Source: Burkholderia glumae LMG 2196 = ATCC 33617
GTDB taxonomy: Bacteria > Pseudomonadota > Gammaproteobacteria > Burkholderiales > Burkholderiaceae
Length of the DNA: 64,000 nucleotides
Assembly (NCBI RefSeq): GCF_000960995.1
Contig: NZ_CP009434.1
Coordinates: forward strand, 248,001-312,000
Direction of reading: 5' to 3'
Shown here piece by piece: positions 7,503-16,174 of the stretch (position 1 is the first letter of the stretch; each line of letters begins with the position of its first letter). Position numbers and translations under genes: made by a program. Below the pieces are notes generated by a model that ran no database searches, was not told the origin of the DNA, and saw only the letters and a program-made list of their open reading frames with translations.

Positions 7503-10061
7503 ATGCCAGATGAAATCGTAGCGATTGCAGCCACGTGCTTTACCAACGTTCACTTGAGAATGGACGGCGGCGGGGTCACCCATGCCGTCGATGTCGGCGC
7601 GGGCACCGTCAACTGCCAGTATGGCGTCGGTCCATACGAAAAATTCTGCCTGCATCGTCAGTCCAACGGAACGGTCACGATCGAGTCGATGCAATTCCCC
7701 GGCGTCTTCCTGCGCCTCGATGGTAACGGCGTCACGCAGCCCGCAGGCTCCGGTGCGGGGATCGTCAACTGCCAATTCGGTGCTGGACCGTGGGAGCAGT
7801 TCTATTTCCACCAGCAATCTGACGGAACGGTGACCATCGAATCGGCTGCATTTCCAGGCGTCTTTCTCCGACTCGACGGAAGTGGCGTGACGCAACCTAT
7901 CGATGCCGGCGCCGGCACCGTCAATTGCCAGTTCGGTGCAGGGCCTTATGAACACTATCGCCTGCTCCCCCAAGGGCAGCGGGTCATGGGCGATATCGAA
8001 CACATCGTTGTGCTGATGCTGGAAAACCGCTCGTTCGACGGGATGCTGGGCTGGCTCTACGAGCACGACGCCCCGGCTGTCAACATCCCTCCGGCGACGG
8101 CAGACGACACGTTTCGCGGCCTGCAGGGCGTCGATCTGTCAACCTTCACCAATCGGGCAGATTATGGCCTGTCTTCACCGCCCTCGCGCGGCGCGGCCGG
8201 ATTCACGGTGCCGAGCATCACGCCCGGCGAAGAGTTCAAGAACGTCAACATGCAGTTCTTTGGAACCGAGACGCCAACCGCCGGCGCCAAGGCAACCATG
8301 ACGGGTGTCTTGCAGGATTTCGTCAATACGATGCAGCATCATCATTACGGCCAGAGCGACATTGAAGCGAATGCCGGCATGGTTATGCAAAGCTATACGC
8401 CGGGCCAGCTCCCGGTCATGAACCAGTTGGCACGGCACTACGCCGTCTGCGACGATTGGTTTGCCTCGGTGCCGTCGCAGACCAATCCCAACCGCGCATT
8501 CTTGATGACAGGCAGTTCGCACGGGCTCGTCAATAACGGTCAACTGGAAATCGATCCCCAAGCCAAAGAGCTGGAGAAAGTGCTGGGCATGGGCATCGGC
8601 GACGATCGTTTCCCGGAGGACACGATCTTCAACGCTCTCGCCTCCGCGAATACGGATTGGGCGGTGTTCTGGCAAAGCAGCTATCTGCCGCACAAGATTT
8701 CTGCTCTGCTCAATAACCTGCCGCGGCTGGCGTTGCTGACCAGACTGATGAACCCAGTCCTTTCCACCGCGCTCCAGGTTCTGCTGGCGGCACTCAAGCC
8801 GTATACGCAATACATCAATTCGATGGCTTCCGGCGAGCTGACGTCCAACTACACGTGGCGCCTGTTCCCGGCCATTCATAAAATTTCCGGCGCCGATCGC
8901 CACTTTAAGTCAGTGGATCAATTCCACGCGCTGGCGCGCTCCGGCAATTTGCCGAAATTCAGTTACATCGAGCCATCGTGGACGATAGCCGAAACCTCCA
9001 CGGACGGCGGGCTGAAGAACCTGCTGACGCAAATGGGCAACGACTATCACCCGCCGGGCAACATGATTGTCGCCGAGAATTTCGTGAAAGACGTGTACAG
9101 CAGCCTCATCGCGAATCAGGCGGCTTGGAACAAGACACTGCTGGTGATCACTTTCGACGAGTTTGTTGGCTCTTTCGACCATGTAGCTCCCCCGGCGGCC
9201 GTGCCGCCCTGGGGCGCGGCCAAACCCGACTTCACGACCAACGGCTTCGGTTTCGACCGCTTCGGCGCACGCGTCCCGACTCTGCTCGTGTCCCCGCTGG
9301 TGCAGAAGGGCACCGTATTCCGCTCCCCCACATCAACGCCGTACGATCATACGTCCATCCTGGCAACCACCCTGAAATGGCTCGGGCAGGCAGACCAGGC
9401 CGCGTCTTTCGGCGAGCGGACCCGCCACGCTCCTACCTTCGACAACGTCGTCACGTTGAAGCAGCCCCGCACCGATGCTGCCGATATCGGCTTTCTCAAG
9501 GTAGCGCGCAAGATCGGCGATCCGGTCCAGTACGGCGACCCTATCCTACTGAAGAACCAGCACGGAAACTATGTGACGCTTTCCCAAAGCGCTACCAAGG
9601 TTTCCTCCGGCCTACCCGACGGCGATCTGATGCATTTCGCGATCGATCTCAATCTCGCCGCGCACTTTCCGACGCTGGGCAGCGGCAACAAGGCCGTGCT
9701 GACATTGCGCACCCCCCAAGCCGATCCTCCCGCCCAGATCGACGACGGGTCGAGCTTGTTCATCGTCACGCTGGAAGCCGAGGTCGGTGGTGCGAATTTC
9801 CTCGGCGCCTGGTCGGATTCGCACGACTGCTACTACTACAACATGTATGTTCAGGGATCTTACATGGCTAACGAAACATGGATCGTCAAGCAAGCTGACA
9901 GACATGGCCAGGGGCTGAAATACGGCGACAGGGTGTATTTCGAAAACGCCCATTTCGGGGGCCAGCGGCTATCGCAGGACTCGCGGCCGTTCCAGGGTAC
10001 CTGGATTTCTACCACGTCGGGCCACGGCGACTACTGGACGATCGAACCTGCGGTGAGCTGA
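7503..10061 (+). CDS. Phospholipase C-type phosphoesterase with N-terminal beta-trefoil-like repeats
   Basis: 852 residues. Residues 1-157 hold three 52-residue repeats, each with GVTxxxxxxGAGxVNCQxGxGP and FLRLDG-type strands, resembling beta-trefoil carbohydrate/lipid-binding (fascin/ricin-like) modules. The phosphoesterase domain (PF04185 family, acid phosphatase/phospholipase C) begins near residue 163; the nucleophile/metal motif LENRSFDGMLG is at 173-183, and later motifs include PSQTNPNRAFLMTGS and ITFDEFVGSFDHVAPP. A C-terminal domain of about 180 residues with KNQHGNYVTL and YFENAHFGGQRLSQ follows. The ATG at 7503 has AGGAAA upstream. There is no Sec or Tat signal peptide, unlike classical Burkholderia PlcN, so export, if it occurs, must use another route. 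Confidence 0.85.
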   Translation: MPDEIVAIAATCFTNVHLRMDGGGVTHAVDVGAGTVNCQYGVGPYEKFCLHRQSNGTVTIESMQFPGVFLRLDGNGVTQPAGSGAGIVNCQFGAGPWEQFYFHQQSDGTVTIESAAFPGVFLRLDGSGVTQPIDAGAGTVNCQFGAGPYEHYRLLPQGQRVMGDIEHIVVLMLENRSFDGMLGWLYEHDAPAVNIPPATADDTFRGLQGVDLSTFTNRADYGLSSPPSRGAAGFTVPSITPGEEFKNVNMQFFGTETPTAGAKATMTGVLQDFVNTMQHHHYGQSDIEANAGMVMQSYTPGQLPVMNQLARHYAVCDDWFASVPSQTNPNRAFLMTGSSHGLVNNGQLEIDPQAKELEKVLGMGIGDDRFPEDTIFNALASANTDWAVFWQSSYLPHKISALLNNLPRLALLTRLMNPVLSTALQVLLAALKPYTQYINSMASGELTSNYTWRLFPAIHKISGADRHFKSVDQFHALARSGNLPKFSYIEPSWTIAETSTDGGLKNLLTQMGNDYHPPGNMIVAENFVKDVYSSLIANQAAWNKTLLVITFDEFVGSFDHVAPPAAVPPWGAAKPDFTTNGFGFDRFGARVPTLLVSPLVQKGTVFRSPTSTPYDHTSILATTLKWLGQADQAASFGERTRHAPTFDNVVTLKQPRTDAADIGFLKVARKIGDPVQYGDPILLKNQHGNYVTLSQSATKVSSGLPDGDLMHFAIDLNLAAHFPTLGSGNKAVLTLRTPQADPPAQIDDGSSLFIVTLEAEVGGANFLGAWSDSHDCYYYNMYVQGSYMANETWIVKQADRHGQGLKYGDRVYFENAHFGGQRLSQDSRPFQGTWISTTSGHGDYWTIEPAVS

Positions 10062-11074
10062 CCGCAGGCAGTGATATGGCGGGAGCGGTGCGTGGCGCGC
10101 ATGATTCGGCGTCTCACGAAGCGAAGTGTTACAACCACCGCTCCCTCAAGCTCGGCATTGAAGCATGCGTGGACGGTCCAGTACCGGGCTCGGCGCTTCA
10201 ACCGGCCCCACCCGCCGGCGCCGACGCGTGCGATCCGCTGCAGCGCCGCGTCGCCGGGCGCCGGTTGCCGGCACGGCACCCACGGGAGCCGCGCCAGATG
10301 CGGGAGAGCCGGGTCGACGTGCAGAATGAGTCGCCCATGCTCGCCCACGCCTGCGCTTGGAAACATCGCACCTCACTGCGCGGTCAGCGAGCTGATTGCT
10401 CGCGGCTCATCGATGATTGGTGCAGCGCGGCGACTTTCCCACCGTCTGAACTGGCGAAGCCACTTCAGCTCCCACCGGTACGCTTTCCAGCCAATCGGCC
10501 ACGCACAGCGCAGCATTGAAATTGGTTTCCCTATAGGCAAACAACGAGTTCACGGCCTCGACCACGGCGCTCGGGATACCCGGCGCGACCGCGCACTCGC
10601 CCGGATCGGCCGAGCCGACAACAAAGGCGCACCGGCTCGGCCGGCCAACGCCGCGTGTTGTACAGCTCACGCGGCTCGTATTGCCGTTGCGGCGCATCCG
10701 CCCGCCAGCAGTCTGCCAGTCGATCATCCGCGATTCCTTCCTGGTTATTCGCAATACAAATTACCCAAGCAGAAAGCCAGCGTTTCGCATGTCTATCGAC
10801 TCTTGCCAAGGCGTACAGATAACTAAATAGTTAGGCACCTCTTAAGTTCCGCGTTTTCGCGCCGCTATAGAAGCTAGTCGGGAAGCTGGCCATGGCGCTT
10901 TGAGGGGGAGACGAATCAGTGCGGCGGCCGACGTCATCGGACGGCAAGGTAGTGACACATCCGCTACCTTGCACGGAAATTACGAAGTCCTTATAAAAAT
11001 GAAGATTCGCGCTCGCCTTGGCCGCGGCCTCGGCATTTCCATGTAGTTTTCGTGAGGCGGAAAGATTGTCATCA
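10062..11074. other. 1-kb region without a supported gene
   Basis: Several short overlapping open frames on both strands, none with a recognisable family, ribosome site or consistent codon use. The minus strand at 10407-10754 has mildly protein-like stretches (VVEAVNSLFAYRETNFNAAL) that might be gene debris. A candidate chemoreceptor promoter lies at the right end. Lower GC than its neighbours. Confidence 0.4.
10843..10868 (+). promoter_or_regulatory. Candidate sigma-28 promoter for the chemoreceptor at 11075
   Basis: TAAGTTCC, 10 bases, GCCGCTAT. The FliA consensus is TAAAGTTT-N11-GCCGATAA, so both boxes are close but the spacer is one base short. It lies about 205 bases upstream of the start. 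Weak to moderate evidence. Confidence 0.3.
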
Positions 11075-12646
11075 ATGAGTCATAAGACGTTTCGCTTGCG
11101 CACTCAGTTCGTGCTGCTGATCCTCGGGTTCTCGTCCTGTTTCATCGCGTACAGCCTGTGCTCGCTCTTCGTGTTGAAAGAGCTGCGCGTCAACGGCCCC
11201 TTGTATCAGAAGATCCAGCTGAGCAACGATCTGGTCTCCGATATCCTGCCGCCGCCCGAATACGTGATCGAGTCGTACCTGCTGTGCTTCCAGCTGCTCG
11301 ACGCGGACGCCGTGCAACAGCCGCGCTTGATCGACCGTCTCGCCTCGCTGAGAAAGGACTATGACGATCGCTATCGATTCTGGAGCGAGCAGCCGCTCAA
11401 TCCGGACACGCGGCGGGCGCTGATCGACGCATCTCACCCTCCCGCCGTCGCGTTCTACCGGATCGTCTTCGACGACTTCATTCCCGCGGTGCAGCGCGAG
11501 GACAAGGTCGCGGCGCGCGACGCACTGGGCCGCATTTCCCAGCAGTACGATCTGCAGCGCAAGGCAATCGACAGCCTGGTGCAACTGGCCACGCGCGACA
11601 CCTCGGCGGTCGAGGCCGAGGCACGGCGGGGCACCCAGTCCAGCTTCTGGCTGCTGGCCGGCGTATTCGGGCTCGCGCTGGCGGTGAGCATACTGATGAC
11701 GCATTTCATGGCGAGACGGCTGCAGTCCCAGCTGGGCGGCGAGCCCGCGCTCGCCACGCATGTGGCCAACCATATCGCCGCGGGCGACCTGACCGTCGAC
11801 ATCGGCTCGGCACCCGCCGTCTCGCGGAGCCTGCTGGCGGCCATGCAGGCCATGCAGGCCATGCAGGCGAACCTGACGAGGATGGTGGCCGACGTGCGCG
11901 CCGTCACCCAGAGCGTGGCGGCCGCGGCCGGCGAGATCGTCGGCGGCAACAGCGAGCTGTCGACGCGCTCCGGCCAGCAGGCCGCCTCGCTCGAGGAAAC
12001 CGCGGCCAGCGTGACGCAGCTGACCGAGACGGTCAAACAGAACGCCGACAACGCGCGTCAAGCCAATGCGCTGGCCACCCAGGCCACGAACATGGCCGAT
12101 GTCGGCGACACCGCCGTGCAGCGCATGGTCGGCTCGATCGAAAAGATCAGCGGCAGCTCGAACAAGATTTCCGAGATCACCGGCGTCATCGAGAGCATCG
12201 CGTTCCAGACCAATATCCTCGCGCTGAACGCCGCGGTGGAAGCGGCACGGGCCGGCGAACAGGGACGCGGGTTCGCGGTGGTGGCCAGCGAGGTACGCAG
12301 CCTCGCGCAGCGCTCGGCGGCGGCCGCCAAGGAGATCAAGGCGCTGATCGAAGCCTCGGTCACGACGATCGAGGACGGCGCCCGGCAGGCGAACGACGTC
12401 GGCACGACGGTGGGCGAGGTCAGGCAGGCGATCAAGCGCGTCTCCGATCTGATCGGCGAGATCGCGGCGGCCTCCGACGAGCAGAGCCGCGGCATCGAGC
12501 AGGTCAACCAGGCAGTCAACCAGATCGAGGACATCACGCGTCGCAACGCGGATCTGTTCGAGCAGGCCACCGGCTCGGCCCAGTCGCTCGAAAGGCAGGC
12601 GGTCCGGCTCACGACCGCCGTGTCGGCCTTCAAGCTGATGGCTTGA
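11075..12646 (+). CDS. Methyl-accepting chemotaxis protein
   Basis: 523-residue chemoreceptor from the ATG at 11075 (GGAAAG upstream; an earlier in-frame TTG at 11018 has no ribosome site). Membrane segment at residues about 10-30, periplasmic sensor to about 190, second membrane segment (FWLLAGVFGLALAVSILMTH), HAMP, then signalling hairpin with GVIESIAFQTNILALNAAVE and GRGFAVVASEVRSLAQRSAA. The sensor differs clearly from those of the two other receptors here, implying a different ligand. Just after HAMP it carries a 9-bp tandem repeat encoding AMQ three times. No NWETF tail. Confidence 0.92.
   Translation: MSHKTFRLRTQFVLLILGFSSCFIAYSLCSLFVLKELRVNGPLYQKIQLSNDLVSDILPPPEYVIESYLLCFQLLDADAVQQPRLIDRLASLRKDYDDRYRFWSEQPLNPDTRRALIDASHPPAVAFYRIVFDDFIPAVQREDKVAARDALGRISQQYDLQRKAIDSLVQLATRDTSAVEAEARRGTQSSFWLLAGVFGLALAVSILMTHFMARRLQSQLGGEPALATHVANHIAAGDLTVDIGSAPAVSRSLLAAMQAMQAMQANLTRMVADVRAVTQSVAAAAGEIVGGNSELSTRSGQQAASLEETAASVTQLTETVKQNADNARQANALATQATNMADVGDTAVQRMVGSIEKISGSSNKISEITGVIESIAFQTNILALNAAVEAARAGEQGRGFAVVASEVRSLAQRSAAAAKEIKALIEASVTTIEDGARQANDVGTTVGEVRQAIKRVSDLIGEIAAASDEQSRGIEQVNQAVNQIEDITRRNADLFEQATGSAQSLERQAVRLTTAVSAFKLMA
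11840..11866 (+). repeat. In-frame 9-bp tandem repeat (GCCATGCAG x3)
   Basis: Three perfect copies of GCCATGCAG inside the chemoreceptor gene encode AMQAMQAMQ at the HAMP-to-signalling-helix junction. Each unit adds three residues, which would shift the heptad register of a coiled coil. Confidence 0.9.
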
Positions 12647-13128
12647 GCATGGGCAGCGAGCCGCCAATCCCAAGGCTGAACTGATGCACGCGGTGCTGTC
12701 CGAATTGCTATTCAAGGTACTTGCCTATCTGGCTCCAGCGGAGATGAAAAGCGCACCTCACGCTCGCTTGCTGTGAAGCATTCATGCCCACCGCCTGATC
12801 TGGCATCGCGCTTCTTCGCCCTCGCACACGCGACGCTCGGCGCCGGCCACCAGCCGATGCGAAGAGCCGGGCCAGCGCATACACCGATGATCGCCTGCAC
12901 GCTGCGGGCGATGCCGAGTTGGATCGAGTTCGACGAGGTCGAGCTCGAAAAGCGGGATGGTACGAGCACGGCTCGGGACGCGCGAAACATTCACGCTCCG
13001 ACAGCCGCGTGCAGTCATCGCGACCAGCGTCCGTATTCTGCGGCCGCGAACAGCCCTGCATGGCCGACGCCCTTGCGACGCGCCGCAATCCGCCCGCCTC
13101 CGCGCGGGCTTCCCCGGAGAGTTCCATC
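12647..13128. other. Intergenic region between two chemoreceptor genes
   Basis: 482 bases without a supported gene. The minus strand has a few coding-like phrases around 12780-13018 but no intact frame. The last bases hold the GGAG ribosome site of the next gene. Confidence 0.4.
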
Positions 13129-14754
13129 ATGAACCACCTGCATCAGACAGTCCGTTTCAAAATCGTGGCGGCGATGACCGCCTGCGTGCTCGTCATCGCG
13201 TTCATTGGCGTGTACGGCTCGCTGACCATCGCGCGGCTCGAGCATATCGTCCGCAGCGAATACAGCAACACCGTCAAGCCGATCCGCGCGCTCAGCCAGG
13301 TGCGCGCGTCCATCCTCGAGGTGCAACGTTACATCCGCAGCATGCAGGCGAGCCACGACGCCGAGCGCAACGCGCACTCGCGCGAGCTCATCGCGCAGTC
13401 GCTCGACAAGATCGACAAGGCCTGGCCGGTGTACTACCCGTCCGGCGTCTCCTCGGACGCGGAGCGCGCGATCGCCGATCGGATCAACACGGCGCTGCCG
13501 CAGTTTCGCGACTCGAGCGCACAAATCGTGGCGGCGCTCGCGGCCGGTAACAACGACATGGTGAACCAACTCGCCGACGCGCAGCGCGCCGTGGCGGACC
13601 CGACGCTCGACGCGATCGCCACCGACATCGACATGAACGACAAGCAGGCCGCGCAGTACGCGGCAGACGGAGCGGCCAGCGCGCAGAAGGCGCGCTACAC
13701 CGCCGTCGCGCTGATGGTCCTCGGCGTGGCGCTGGCTGTCGGCGCGTCGCTCTATCTGCTGCGCATCATCATGCGGCCGCTGAACGCGGCGATCGGCGTG
13801 GCCAATACGATCGCCGACGGGCAGCTCGAAGTGGCAATCGACACCTCGCATCGCGGCGAATTCGGCCAGCTGATGCAAGCGCTGCAGATCATGGACACGC
13901 AGCTCGCGCAGACGGTGCATCGCATCCAGGGCAGCACCGGCTCGGTATCGCTCGCGGCCAAGGAGATCGCGACCGGCAATCTCGATCTGTCGTCGCGCAC
14001 CGAGCAGCAGGCCGCCTCGCTCGAGGAAACCGCCACGAGCATGACGCAGCTGACCGAGACGGTGAAGCAGAACGCCGACAATGCGCGGCAGGCCAACGGC
14101 CTCGCCACCCAGGCATCGAGCCTCGCCGAGGACAACAACCAGGCGATGCGCGAGATGGTCGACACCATCATGCGGATCAGCGGCAGCTCGGGGAAGATTT
14201 CCGAGATCACCGGCACCATCGAGGGCATCGCGTTCCAGACCAACATCCTGGCGCTGAACGCGGCCGTGGAAGCCGCGCGCGCGGGCGAACAGGGCCGCGG
14301 CTTCGCGGTGGTGGCGAGCGAGGTGCGCACGCTGGCGCAGCGCTCGGCGGCGGCGGCCAAGGAGATCAAGGAACTGATTGCCTCGTCGGTCGTGCTGATC
14401 GAGGGCGGCGCGGGGCAGGCCAACGACGTCAGCAACAAGATGAGCCACGTGCGCGAAGCGATCCGCCGCGTGTCGGACATCGTCGCGGAAATCTCGGCCG
14501 CCTCCGACGAACAGTCGCGCGGCATCGAGCAGATCAACCAAGCCGTCTCGCAGATGGATACCGTCACGCAGCAGAACGCGGCGCTGGTGGAGCAGTCCGC
14601 GGCGGCGGCGCAATCGCTGGACGAGCAGTCGTCGCTGCTGGCGCAGGCGGTGGCCGTGTTCCGCCTGACGGGCCACACCGGCACGCGCCACGCGTCGGCC
14701 GCGCGGCACCCCGTGGCGGCCGCGCCGTTCGCGGCAGGACCGGCTGGCCTTTGA
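13129..14754 (+). CDS. Methyl-accepting chemotaxis protein with 4HB sensor
   Basis: 541-residue chemoreceptor. The ATG at 13129 follows CCGGAGAG, so the reading frame upstream is not translated. Membrane segments near residues 12-30 and 190-210 bracket a four-helix-bundle (4HB_MCP-like) periplasmic domain with VRASILEVQRYIRSMQ. HAMP and the conserved signalling tip follow (GTIEGIAFQTNILALNAAVE, RGFAVVASEVRTLAQ), and then a short low-complexity Ala/Pro tail. Same orientation as the preceding receptor but with 480 bases between, so probably a separate transcript. Confidence 0.93.
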   Translation: MNHLHQTVRFKIVAAMTACVLVIAFIGVYGSLTIARLEHIVRSEYSNTVKPIRALSQVRASILEVQRYIRSMQASHDAERNAHSRELIAQSLDKIDKAWPVYYPSGVSSDAERAIADRINTALPQFRDSSAQIVAALAAGNNDMVNQLADAQRAVADPTLDAIATDIDMNDKQAAQYAADGAASAQKARYTAVALMVLGVALAVGASLYLLRIIMRPLNAAIGVANTIADGQLEVAIDTSHRGEFGQLMQALQIMDTQLAQTVHRIQGSTGSVSLAAKEIATGNLDLSSRTEQQAASLEETATSMTQLTETVKQNADNARQANGLATQASSLAEDNNQAMREMVDTIMRISGSSGKISEITGTIEGIAFQTNILALNAAVEAARAGEQGRGFAVVASEVRTLAQRSAAAAKEIKELIASSVVLIEGGAGQANDVSNKMSHVREAIRRVSDIVAEISAASDEQSRGIEQINQAVSQMDTVTQQNAALVEQSAAAAQSLDEQSSLLAQAVAVFRLTGHTGTRHASAARHPVAAAPFAAGPAGL

Positions 14755-14975
14755 TGGTTGCAATGGGTCGCGCGGCGGCGGTTGGTGGCTGCCGCGGCTG
14801 CCGTAACAGGCCGCTTCGAAAAACCCGCTCGGCACGCCCGCGGACGTGCCAACAGGCGGGCGAGCCGCCGCGTGCGGGGAACGCTTCGTGAAGGTGCGTG
14901 TGCGGCTCGAAGCAAGGGGGTAGACGCCGCCGCTGCAGGTCCTCGTTCCCGTGGCGCGCGAGATACCCGGGCCCG

Positions 14976-16001
14976 TTAGCCCCGGCGCGTCCAGTTGCGC
15001 TTGGCGCGCCACAGCACCGTGGCATCGGCGTAGCCCACGGCTCTCGCGATAGCGGCATTGTTCATCCCCTCCCGCTCATGCAGCGTTGCCACGCTGCGCT
15101 GCCGCTCCTCGCGAATGATCTCGCGCACCGACGTATTGGCCATCGCGAGATGTCGCTGGAGCGAACGGTTGGACAGGCCCAGATCGCGGGCGATATCGGT
15201 CACGACGAGCTTCTCCCGCGCCAAGCGACGTGTCACCAGGTCCCGCACCTGATCCACCAGATTCTTCGGCATCGCGTCGCGCTCGATGAGATCCGTGGCA
15301 TGACGTTCCATCAGGCGCGCCAGCGAAACGTCGACGCTCTTGAGCGGGGCGTCGAGATCCTGCGCGCACATCACCACGCCGCTCACCGGCTGCTGGAATC
15401 GCACCGGTGCCTGGAACACCCGCATCAGCGGCTTGATCTCGTCGGGCGCCGCATGTTCGAAATGGACTTCGACCGGCTTCCACTGGGCGCCCCTCACCAA
15501 GCGAATCATGTGGCACATCGAGCTGACGCTGTACTCCGCATCCTGACGCCGCGGCCATATGCCCGGATGCGCGATCCGGTATCGCCACATCGGCCAGCCA
15601 TGATTGCCGGCCAGATCGACGATGGCCGCGCTCTGCCAGGACGCCAACGCCTCGCTGAAGCGGCCGATCGCGGCGCCTAGCGTGGGAGACGACACGAACA
15701 GGAAACCCGCGGGACCGAGTTCCGAAACCGGGATCTCCCGCCCGAGCCGCAGCCCGAGGAACGACTCGCCCAGCACCTGCGCGGCGCGCTCGAAGGCGCC
15801 GATGTAACGGCCGAGCGGCAGGATTTCGTAAGGATCGGAAAGCTGCCGCCGGCTCAGCCCGAATTCGGCCAGCAGCGCGTCGCAAGGGGCGCCCGCCGCG
15901 TCCAGCGCACGCACGATAGGCCCCATCACTGCGCCGCGAATCGTCGGATATCCATTGCTTGCCGACACGGTATCTGCGCCTCCTCGCGCGTCGTCGCCCA
16001 T
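14976..16001 (-). CDS. AraC-family regulator with arabinose-binding-like (PF12625) sensor domain
   Basis: 341 residues. The N-terminal 210 residues match the PF12625-type sensor found in OruR/ArgR-like regulators (YIGAFERAAQVLGESFLGLR, then PVSELGPAGFLFVSSPTLGAA). The C-terminal AraC domain contains VTDIARDLGLSNRSLQRHLA and INNAAIARAVGYADATVLW-like helices (here MNNAAIARAVGYADATVLWR). It lies directly downstream of, and in the same direction as, the FAD oxidoreductase operon (173-bp gap). Regulators of this type often control amino-acid or amine catabolism, so it is the likely regulator of that operon. ATG at 16001 with AGGTGA upstream; a GTG one codon earlier is possible. Confidence 0.83.
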   Translation of the reverse strand: MGDDARGGADTVSASNGYPTIRGAVMGPIVRALDAAGAPCDALLAEFGLSRRQLSDPYEILPLGRYIGAFERAAQVLGESFLGLRLGREIPVSELGPAGFLFVSSPTLGAAIGRFSEALASWQSAAIVDLAGNHGWPMWRYRIAHPGIWPRRQDAEYSVSSMCHMIRLVRGAQWKPVEVHFEHAAPDEIKPLMRVFQAPVRFQQPVSGVVMCAQDLDAPLKSVDVSLARLMERHATDLIERDAMPKNLVDQVRDLVTRRLAREKLVVTDIARDLGLSNRSLQRHLAMANTSVREIIREERQRSVATLHEREGMNNAAIARAVGYADATVLWRAKRNWTRRG

Positions 16002-16174
16002 CACGTATCACCTGCCGCGGCTCACTTTATCTACGCAATGGCGCGACAGGCAAGTCGTCAAAAACACGGATGGCGCCATCGGTACGACGGGCCTGTCCGC
16101 GCCGGGCGACGACGCGCCTGGGCCGGCGCTTGGCCCGCAAAGCGCCGGGAGGCGCGGCGCCGGCCGGTGCCCGG

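Noticed and set aside
10407..10754. Minus-strand 115-codon open frame
   Set aside because: No ribosome site, no family, overlapped by other open frames of similar quality.
12782..13018. Possible gene remnant on the minus strand between two chemoreceptors
   Set aside because: Only short protein-like phrases in shifting frames; no identifiable parent gene.
13015..15012. Long minus-strand open frame (665 codons) antisense to a chemoreceptor gene
   Set aside because: Arg/His/Gly-rich, no recognisable domain, no ribosome site; an antisense shadow of the real gene in high-GC DNA.
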